Source: a virus
DNA: 45,251 nucleotides
IMG/VR virus record: IMGVR_UViG_3300036770_000646
Location: 1 to 45,251 of that record
Direction: 5' to 3' (one strand)
Numbering within the stretch: the first letter of the stretch is position 1; every line of letters begins with the position of its first letter. The notes under the pieces were generated by a model that saw nothing but the letters and a program-made list of their open reading frames with translations, was not told where the DNA came from and made no database searches. The translations under genes and the position numbers were made by a program. Shown one piece after another: positions 40,244 through 45,251 of the stretch.

Positions 40244-40385
40244 AGAGGGCCAATAGCCAACAGGAGCCAGGTCCGACTCTGAGGTGCCTGACTCCACTTC
40301 CTTCCTGCCCACGAGGCCAGCCTTAGGCCAAACCAAGAGCGTGGACAATTTCGCCGTTACTAAGCCACGGGCGCGGGCTTTGTGA

Positions 40386-40538
40386 TCACTTCTTTTTCTT
40401 GGCTGTTTTAGCTGCCTTCTTGAATTGAGCAGCTGTAGGAGCCCCAGGTGTTCCAGGCTTACGCATGGTCTCACCGCTACCTTTGGCAATACGCTCACGC
40501 TTGGCGTGAATGTTTGCATAAAGACCCGGTTTAGCCAT
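40386..40538 (-). CDS. 50-aa conserved basic phage protein
   Basis: A short ORF starting MAKPGLYANIHAKRERIAKG and ending KKAAKTAKKKK, with SGETMRKPGTPGAPTA between. This pattern is common in T7-like phages between scaffold and capsid genes. It is Lys-rich and may bind nucleic acid or help virion assembly, but the role is unknown. Confidence 0.85.
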   Translation of the reverse strand: MAKPGLYANIHAKRERIAKGSGETMRKPGTPGAPTAAQFKKAAKTAKKKK

Positions 40539-40539
40539 A

Positions 40540-40587
40540 TCAGCAGCCCTTCTTACCGCCGCCACTTTTACCGCCTTTGCCTTTCAT
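40540..40587 (-). CDS. 15-aa Gly/Lys peptide (possible micro-gene)
   Basis: An ORF encoding MKGKGGKSGGGKKGC, separated by two bases from the genes on each side, so it fits perfectly between them. Gly/Lys-rich micro-ORFs occur in related phage head operons, but expression is unproven. Confidence 0.4.
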   Translation of the reverse strand: MKGKGGKSGGGKKGC

Positions 40588-40589
40588 AA

Positions 40590-40775
40590 TCAGGGCCAAG
40601 CAGCAAGGGTGCTGGCTTGAACCTTCGTGCCACGGGGGCTCAGTTCAGTCAGCGTTTGACCAGACGGATAAGCACGCTGGAAGCCATCAGCCGCAGCAGT
40701 GTTGGTCACATATTGAGTCGTGATGCCAGACGTGGTAGCCAGATTTTTAGGATCGTAGGGAGTAGCTTTTGCCAT
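40590..40775 (-). CDS. Hypothetical protein, 61 aa
   Basis: It starts MAKATPYDPKNLATTSGITT and ends VQASTLAAWP, a soluble polar protein without charge clustering. The ATG overlaps the stop of the RlpA-like gene as ATGA. Probably a minor virion or assembly protein given the neighbours. Confidence 0.6.
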   Translation of the reverse strand: MAKATPYDPKNLATTSGITTQYVTNTAAADGFQRAYPSGQTLTELSPRGTKVQASTLAAWP

Positions 40776-41080
40776 CAGTTTAATCGTTTAAGAGTTACTT
40801 CTCCCACCCCCTCACTCAACAGTCCAATGCGCTGAGCTGCTGCCTTGCTGAGGTCAATGGATCGACCATGGACAAACGGCCCACGATCATTGATCCTGAC
40901 GACAGCACAGCGGCCAGTGCGCTTACTGCATACCTGCACCCTTGTTCCAAATGGAAGCGATGGGTGAGCTGCAGTCATTGAATTCATGTTGTACGTCTCG
41001 CCATTGGCAGTGGTCCTCCCGTGATAGGGATGGCCATACCAAGAGGCGAGAGCAGCGAGGGTCAGTGTGAATAAAGTCAT
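40775..41080 (-). CDS. RlpA-like double-psi beta-barrel protein (putative lytic transglycosylase)
   Basis: A 101-aa protein consisting almost only of an RlpA DPBB domain. A short hydrophobic start (MTLFTLTLAALA) is followed by ASWYGHPYHGRTTANGE. H39 and PFGT (AHPSLPFGTRVQV) come next, then the catalytic-type D65 in VRINDRGPF and SIDLSKAAAQRIG. Bacterial RlpA cleaves stem-less glycan at septa; E28 and D65 match its proposed active residues. The N-terminal 12 residues could export it, although the domain would then begin at once. It lies in the head gene operon, so the protein could be a virion-borne or late lysis enzyme. The SPOR domain of bacterial RlpA is absent. Confidence 0.88.
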   Translation of the reverse strand: MTLFTLTLAALASWYGHPYHGRTTANGETYNMNSMTAAHPSLPFGTRVQVCSKRTGRCAVVRINDRGPFVHGRSIDLSKAAAQRIGLLSEGVGEVTLKRLN

Positions 41081-41130
41081 TGAATCAAGGCAGAGGACTT
41101 TTATATTGCTTACTCTTCTACTTCCATTAA

Positions 41131-41337
41131 TTAAGCATTCTTGAGGAAACCAGGAAGCTCTTGGCCACCTTTGTTCTTAAGCTTCCGTTCCTGCAGACGC
41201 CTGAGCATTTCAGGAGTTGCATTGGGAATACCCTGATAGCTTTGGCCACCAGGGATATACGGTTGATTCAGATCAAAGCTTTTACCTTGAGCAATTTTGA
41301 GGTTCTGTTTCCCCTTGCCTTTAGCAAGTCGGGCCAT
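41131..41337 (-). CDS. Small basic protein after scaffold gene, 68 aa
   Basis: It begins MARLAKGKGKQNLKIAQGKS and ends GQELPGFLKNA, Lys-rich at both ends with a Pro/Gly middle. Starts in a TAATG overlap with the scaffold gene. Function unknown; assembly role inferred from position. Confidence 0.65.
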   Translation of the reverse strand: MARLAKGKGKQNLKIAQGKSFDLNQPYIPGGQSYQGIPNATPEMLRRLQERKLKNKGGQELPGFLKNA

Positions 41338-42134
41338 TAGAAATCAAGGTTAGAGCGTTCAAGTTTGTTAAACACATCCTGCCGGTAAGCAGGGTCAGAG
41401 TCGTAGCGAGGGTCGTTCATTGCACGAACAACCTCTGCCTGACTACGGAAGGCATCTGCAGCCTGTGCAGGCTTGCCCTGGATCATGTTGCCTTCAAAGC
41501 CCATTGAATCGGTGTACCGGTAGTAAAGAGCTTGAAGAGCAAGGCCAATCGAAGCCATGTTTCCAGACTCAATGACAGCATCAAAAGCTTCCACCTCTGC
41601 AGGTGAGAAGTTCTCCGCTGCCCAGGTAGTGAGTTGCTGGTAAGCAGCTTCACCACCTACGCTGTTCTGGATCTGATTGATTTGAGAGTCGCTAAGCTCC
41701 ACACTTTGAGCAGGTTCATCAGCGGGAGGCAGCTGCTGCTGCAGCCGCATGTATGCCTCTACCAGTTCAGTAGAGGACATCTGCGAGAACGCAGCTAGGG
41801 TCTCCTCACTAAGAGTACCCGTTTCGGTGTATTCAGCAGAGGCATCAAACAGAAAGTCCACGTAGGGATCTTCTGTTTCTTCTTCGTCTGTCTGGTCTTC
41901 GTCAGACTGTTCTTCTGGGTTGCTGGATTCGTCTTGATCCTTAGAGCCAAACTTCTTTTGAAGTTCAATGTAAGCTTGCTCTAGCTCTTCAGCATTACGG
42001 TATTTACCAGCGAGCAGAGCTTGTTGCTCTTGCTCCATCTGTTCGCCAATAGCATAAGCGTCAGCATCACTGGCCTCCTGAGCTTCAATAGCTTCAGGGT
42101 CAGTGCTGGGATCATACGTTAGATTGATTGCCAT
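41337..42134 (-). CDS. Capsid assembly scaffolding protein (T7 gp9-like)
   Basis: A 265-aa very acidic helical protein needed for procapsid assembly and lost on maturation. It has an acidic N-terminal half (DEDQTDEEETEDPYVDF), a Gln-rich helical middle, and a C-terminal helical part ending with the basic and hydrophobic FNKLERSNLDF, which would contact capsid. It sits between portal and capsid as in T7, and the length is close to T7 gp9 (307 aa). Confidence 0.9.
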   Translation of the reverse strand: MAINLTYDPSTDPEAIEAQEASDADAYAIGEQMEQEQQALLAGKYRNAEELEQAYIELQKKFGSKDQDESSNPEEQSDEDQTDEEETEDPYVDFLFDASAEYTETGTLSEETLAAFSQMSSTELVEAYMRLQQQLPPADEPAQSVELSDSQINQIQNSVGGEAAYQQLTTWAAENFSPAEVEAFDAVIESGNMASIGLALQALYYRYTDSMGFEGNMIQGKPAQAADAFRSQAEVVRAMNDPRYDSDPAYRQDVFNKLERSNLDF

Positions 42135-42351
42135 AGTTAGTAATAGTTTTCAAGCCGCCAAGACCAACTCGTTCAACACGATTGGGAACACCCACGGTGG
42201 GGCGACCAATCTTGTCTTTGGGGGCGTACTTGTTGGTATCAAAGGAGGTGGGTTTTGCATAACCTGACTCATCAGGCAGGGGCTGCTTCTCCACCTTGGG
42301 CTTGTTGTGGGGTACCCTCTGTGGGCGGGACGGCTTGGTATCCAAGGGCAT
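42112..42351 (-). CDS. Small Pro/Lys-rich protein between portal and scaffold
   Basis: A 79-aa ORF (MPLDTKPSRPQRVPHNKPKV ... TITNYGNQSNV) that overlaps the portal 3' end by 80 bases and the scaffold start by 23. It covers the 137-base gap between those genes. The double overlap is unusual but the composition is protein-like (KIGRPTVGVPNRVERVGLGG). Moderately likely real; function unknown. Confidence 0.5.
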   Translation of the reverse strand: MPLDTKPSRPQRVPHNKPKVEKQPLPDESGYAKPTSFDTNKYAPKDKIGRPTVGVPNRVERVGLGGLKTITNYGNQSNV

Positions 42352-43909
42352 TGTTAATAACTTCAGATGCTTGCGGGTTCTTGGTGGGATCAGCAATGGG
42401 CGAAGACAACATCTGACCTGCTTGTTTGGTCAGCTCCATACCTTGCTGAACCTGCATGTTCTGCTGCATCTCAGACTTCTGTTGATCGACACTCTTTACG
42501 AGGTTGAGAACATCAATACCTTGTGCAGCTGCAAGACGTTTGATGGCCTCATCAGGATTGATGAAACGCATCATTGCCTCAGGGCCAATGGTTTGAGCAA
42601 TGGTAGTAATGAAAGTCGTGAGCGACTCTCGATCCTGACCACGACCCAAAGCATTAATACCTGCAACAATGGTCGGTTTGACCAGATCCTTAGGGATGCG
42701 GGGAAGCTCACCAGAGCGTTGAAGAACCAGCAGTTTGCGGTTGAGATAAGGGATAAGGAATTCAGCAGTCAGCAGACTGAACAATCCACCCAGCTGCTGC
42801 TCCAGTTCAAGTTGAGTGAGGCGGACCTCTTCAGCGGTTGTACGTTCGCTTTGACGAACCGACAACACAAGGAAGGCTTCAGAGAGCCGACGCTCAAGGG
42901 TGGCCATCATGTTGGCAGCCGTAGCAAAGTCTGCGGTCTTACCAACCTGGATCACACCAATGTCATCAGGTCGCCCTTGAACGATGGCTCCGTTGCCTGC
43001 CTGGGCGATGGTCTGGGGTTTGGTCGTGCTTGAGGGTGATACCACGAAGACGACCTTTGCAGCTGCTGCAGAACCTTCTGTGAGGGCCTGAGCGAGTGCT
43101 TCAAGAGAGCGGAAGTCACCAAGGAATTCCTCCACCCTGCCCCGTCCATAGTTCTCACCATCAACGGTGTTGAACCTTAGGACCAGGAACGGGCTGGCTT
43201 CTTTGGGAGCTTTGCCTTCGGTACCAGGGATGCGCTTATCAAACGCTTCCTGATGCCAAAGCCAACGGTTGTTGTCAAGACGAACATGGGTGTAGACCTC
43301 AACATCACCATCAGTCATGGTTCCATTGCCACCAATATCACCGGGGTGATTGGGCTTGGGGTCCATGTCTAAAAAGTTCTGAGGCAGGAGACTGCGATTA
43401 ATCAGCTCCTTAGTAACAATCTCAATGACGTTACCACTGCCATCTCGTTCAACGACATAGCGGTTCAATGGATAATGCTTGAGCCCATCCTTGCCCATGT
43501 ACAGCAGGGCGTTACCACCAACAACCAAATGCTTGATAGCTTGGTGAACAGTAACTCGATCACTAGAAGCAGCAATCGAATCCATCACCATCCGTTCAAG
43601 CTTGGCAAAGCTCAGGTCAAGTTCAGAGCGGATCTCAGCAGGCAGGTCAGTGCCCAGCTTGTCATCACGAACTTGAAGCTTGAAGAAGGTGGTTTGCGGG
43701 GGGAGCAGTGACAGCATGAGTTTTGCTGCCAACGTCACCACACACTTTGCACCAACTGACTGCCAAGGTGTTGGGAGTTTCTGCCAGGATGTACGACCCT
43801 CATCATTTTGGATGAGGTAAGGAAGGGTCAACCTAGAGCATTGAACCGCAACGTCGAGAAACTGAGCACGGTTGCGTGTCAGTTGATCGTACCTAGATCG
43901 TGCGGTCAT
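42272..43909 (-). CDS. Portal protein (T7 gp8-like head-tail connector)
   Basis: The 545-aa dodecameric portal through which DNA enters and leaves. The N-terminal block MTARSRYDQLTRNRAQFLDV, TLPYLIQNDEG and LMLSLLPPQTTFFKLQV are characteristic, as are GGNALLYMGKDGLKHYPLN and VRQSERTTAEEVRLTQLELEQ. Length matches T7 gp8 (536 aa). The Gln/Ala-rich C-terminal tail (about 480-545) is divergent and overlapped by the next small gene. Confidence 0.96.
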   Translation of the reverse strand: MTARSRYDQLTRNRAQFLDVAVQCSRLTLPYLIQNDEGRTSWQKLPTPWQSVGAKCVVTLAAKLMLSLLPPQTTFFKLQVRDDKLGTDLPAEIRSELDLSFAKLERMVMDSIAASSDRVTVHQAIKHLVVGGNALLYMGKDGLKHYPLNRYVVERDGSGNVIEIVTKELINRSLLPQNFLDMDPKPNHPGDIGGNGTMTDGDVEVYTHVRLDNNRWLWHQEAFDKRIPGTEGKAPKEASPFLVLRFNTVDGENYGRGRVEEFLGDFRSLEALAQALTEGSAAAAKVVFVVSPSSTTKPQTIAQAGNGAIVQGRPDDIGVIQVGKTADFATAANMMATLERRLSEAFLVLSVRQSERTTAEEVRLTQLELEQQLGGLFSLLTAEFLIPYLNRKLLVLQRSGELPRIPKDLVKPTIVAGINALGRGQDRESLTTFITTIAQTIGPEAMMRFINPDEAIKRLAAAQGIDVLNLVKSVDQQKSEMQQNMQVQQGMELTKQAGQMLSSPIADPTKNPQASEVINNALGYQAVPPTEGTPQQAQGGEAAPA

Positions 43910-43913
43910 TTAA

Positions 43914-44219
43914 TCAACCAATGTTTACGTTGCTATTGGAACCAGAGCCACCTGTATTCAGAGGGATACGGAGAGCCGCGATACCCTTGTTGATACCTTG
44001 AGTGGACTTACGCTTAGACATAGAACTCTTCACACCACCAGTGGTTGCGAGAGTCGAATTAACAGTTGCCGGGGGAGGCGTGAACTTGGGCTTGATTGCT
44101 TCAGCCTGAGCTTGCATAGCAGCCATCCGCTTCTCACCCTCAGCAGAGATACGAGCAGCTTCACGCTTAGCGTCTTCAGCTCGGTGCTCAGCAATACGGC
44201 TAGCGTTACCAAAACACAT
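43914..44219 (-). CDS. Minor virion/assembly protein (T7 gp7.3-position)
   Basis: A 101-aa protein from the ATG at 44219: MCFGNASRIAEHRAEDAKRE, a long helix, then a Ser/Thr/Lys-rich part with a C-terminal IAALRIPLNTGGSGSN. Helix plus basic disordered tail upstream of the portal matches the layout of T7 gp7.3, a small tail-assembly protein. That identity is inferred, not by sequence likeness. Confidence 0.65.
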   Translation of the reverse strand: MCFGNASRIAEHRAEDAKREAARISAEGEKRMAAMQAQAEAIKPKFTPPPATVNSTLATTGGVKSSMSKRKSTQGINKGIAALRIPLNTGGSGSNSNVNIG

Positions 44220-44221
44220 GA

Positions 44222-44413
44222 TTAGAGTTCCTCTTCGGAAATACGATTTGCTATCCACTCAACAATTGAACGTTGACCGCTCTTGTACATGATCATGTTG
44301 ATTGGATCATTTGGTTGTGGCAGGAACTGAGGAAAGCTATCTTCAAGTTCTGCCAACAACGCTTGAACAGTAAGCCCAAGATTAAGCGTACTGTGGGAGG
44401 TTTGGATTTGCAT
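44222..44413 (-). CDS. Small protein downstream of nrdB (Bbp19-like possible)
   Basis: A 63-aa acidic protein with DPINMIMYKSGQRSIVEWI near the end, a pattern like small portal-upstream phage proteins (Bbp19-like, from memory). It starts 32 bases inside nrdB and ends two bases before the next gene. Function unknown. Confidence 0.6.
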   Translation of the reverse strand: MQIQTSHSTLNLGLTVQALLAELEDSFPQFLPQPNDPINMIMYKSGQRSIVEWIANRISEEEL

Positions 44414-45098
44414 GTTCAAAGAACGCTGGCATACGAGCACGTTTGGTCTCGGAAAGCTCGGGAGCTTTGCCCTCGTACATCAGACGATCACTTGCATCCA
44501 GCCAAAATTTTTTGTTCAGATATTTATTGGTGTGTACCCCAGTAAGGGGTTGCATCACCCAATTAATGGTTGCTTTCCTGAGCTTATCGAGAGAAGGACT
44601 CCAATCGAGACCAAGCTCACGACATACCAGGCTATTCGTTGCCACATGGACTTGCTCATCACGACTGATATCGGCGCTTACTGTTCGGAGACCAGCGTCA
44701 CCATTAAAGCGGAAGAATGGGAGTAGAACAAAGAAAATTGCACGCTCGGCCACCATCGCTTTGAGGACCGTGTGATCTGGATGCGAGACCCAAGCATCCC
44801 TGAGTCTCTTTGCTTCCTCTTCAGCTTTTTCGTCCACCCCAATAGCGTTGGCGATGTAACCGAGAGCCATGTCGTGTTTTTCTTCGTCCCGGATATTGGA
44901 CAAAAGGAGATCCCTTGCCATTTCTGGAACTTCATGTTTCAAAGCCTCATGGATAAAGTCACCAACCGGCAGTTCCATATGACGGATAGCAAGGGCACGG
45001 AAGATTGTTTCTTCCGCACCGTCTGCCAACTTGCCAGCTGTGGTCTGGACAGGGGTCCAGGTTCGTTTACGAGTCAGGAGTTTTTGATAAGGGTTCAT
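44382..45098 (-). CDS. nrdB: Ribonucleotide reductase class I small (beta) subunit
   Basis: A 238-aa ferritin-like metal subunit that supplies the oxidant for NrdA. Candidate ligands appear in order: E42, E72-x-x-H75 (RDEEKHD), E118 and E148-x-x-H151 (DEQVH). The residue four after H75, where E. coli NrdB has radical Tyr122, is L79, so a classical tyrosyl radical is not expected. This points to an unusual subclass such as a Mn/Fe or radical-free cofactor. The ATG at 45098 overlaps the NrdA stop as ATGA. A TTG three codons upstream is less likely. It is much shorter than E. coli NrdB (376 aa), as reported for cyanopodovirus enzymes. Confidence 0.88.
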   Translation of the reverse strand: MNPYQKLLTRKRTWTPVQTTAGKLADGAEETIFRALAIRHMELPVGDFIHEALKHEVPEMARDLLLSNIRDEEKHDMALGYIANAIGVDEKAEEEAKRLRDAWVSHPDHTVLKAMVAERAIFFVLLPFFRFNGDAGLRTVSADISRDEQVHVATNSLVCRELGLDWSPSLDKLRKATINWVMQPLTGVHTNKYLNKKFWLDASDRLMYEGKAPELSETKRARMPAFFEHANPNLPQYA

Positions 45099-45251
45099 TC
45101 GCCGCAATTACACTGTGGAGCAGGATCATTAAGAATCGACTCCAGGTAATCGTCCACCTCAGACTCATCCAATGCAGCATATGCACTGGTCTTGTCTTGC
45201 GTGTCACCCATTACCTGAAGCGAGTAGTAAAGGGAGGTCTGCGGAGATTGC
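45095..45251 (-). CDS. nrdA: NrdA C-terminal end (second part of the gene at 1..1356)
   Basis: After removing the 127-base overlap, bases 45095-45124 complete nrdA with codons for PAPQCNCGE and a TGA at 45095. The terminal CNC is the redox-active cysteine pair that passes electrons from a thioredoxin- or glutaredoxin-type donor. The remainder (45125-45251) duplicates bases 1-127. Confidence 0.92.
   Translation of the reverse strand, partial: QSPQTSLYYSLQVMGDTQDKTSAYAALDESEVDDYLESILNDPAPQCNCGE
45125..45251. repeat. 127-bp exact terminal repeat (contig overlap), right copy
   Basis: Identical to bases 1-127 and lying inside nrdA. It should be removed once when the genome is circularised. Confidence 0.95.

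Noticed and set aside
40226-40519. 97-codon minus-strand ORF upstream of the capsid gene
   Set aside because: Its 5' part overlaps the well-supported 50-aa basic gene, and the 3' part has no start codon better than an internal TTG. The region looks regulatory.
42296-43033. 245-codon plus-strand ORF opposite portal
   Set aside because: Antisense to the portal gene with no family likeness.

Overview
The window is one complete, circularly closed genome of a T7-like podovirus (Autographivirales type) that very probably infects marine or estuarine Synechococcus/Cyanobium-like picocyanobacteria. The first 127 bases are repeated exactly at the end (1-127 = 45125-45251), so the unique length is 45,124 bp. 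The evidence for this kind of phage is a single-subunit RNA polymerase, a gp2.5-gp3-gp4-gp5-gp6 replication block, and T7-order virion genes. A tyrosine integrase beside a tRNA-Leu fragment, MazG-like and class I ribonucleotide reductase genes, and small proteins typical of cyanopodoviruses support the host assignment. I see no psbA, hli or talC.

Nearly every gene is on the minus strand, so the genome reads from high to low coordinates and wraps through the contig ends. In transcription order: (1) A non-coding control region at 15.0-15.8 kb carries repeated TGTACACTCACA boxes and a sigma70-like promoter with an operator-like inverted repeat. A lone plus-strand ribbon-helix-helix gene lies beside it. 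(2) Small early genes (15.0-12.1 kb) lead to a MarR-like regulator and the integrase, then the tRNA-Leu fragment (probable attP) and a terminator. (3) RNA polymerase, ssDNA-binding protein, endonuclease I, primase-helicase, a DNA polymerase split into exonuclease and polymerase ORFs, an endonuclease VII-like gene and a 5'-3' exonuclease (10.5-2.0 kb). (4) Nucleotide metabolism: DUF3310, MazG-like pyrophosphohydrolase, and NrdA-NrdB spanning the contig junction. (5) Head genes (44.4-38.5 kb): portal, scaffold, an RlpA-like protein, several tiny basic proteins and the major capsid protein, closed by a strong terminator like T7 T-phi. (6) Tail tubes A and B, internal virion proteins, and a repeat-rich tail fibre (38.4-23.1 kb). 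(7) Small fibre-associated genes, a terminator, then lysis and packaging: small membrane proteins, glucosaminidase endolysin, TerS, two HNH genes, a basic low-complexity protein and TerL (23.1-17.7 kb). (8) thyX and three small genes (17.5-16.0 kb).

The replication block, RNR, ThyX and MazG together serve phage DNA synthesis with deoxynucleotides made in the infected cell. The integrase, tRNA fragment, MarR and RHH regulators with operator-like repeats suggest a retained or cryptic capacity for lysogeny. The points most worth checking are the split DNA polymerase, the endonuclease VII gene with no close start codon, the RNR beta subunit without the radical tyrosine, the control region, and the RlpA-like enzyme in the head operon.
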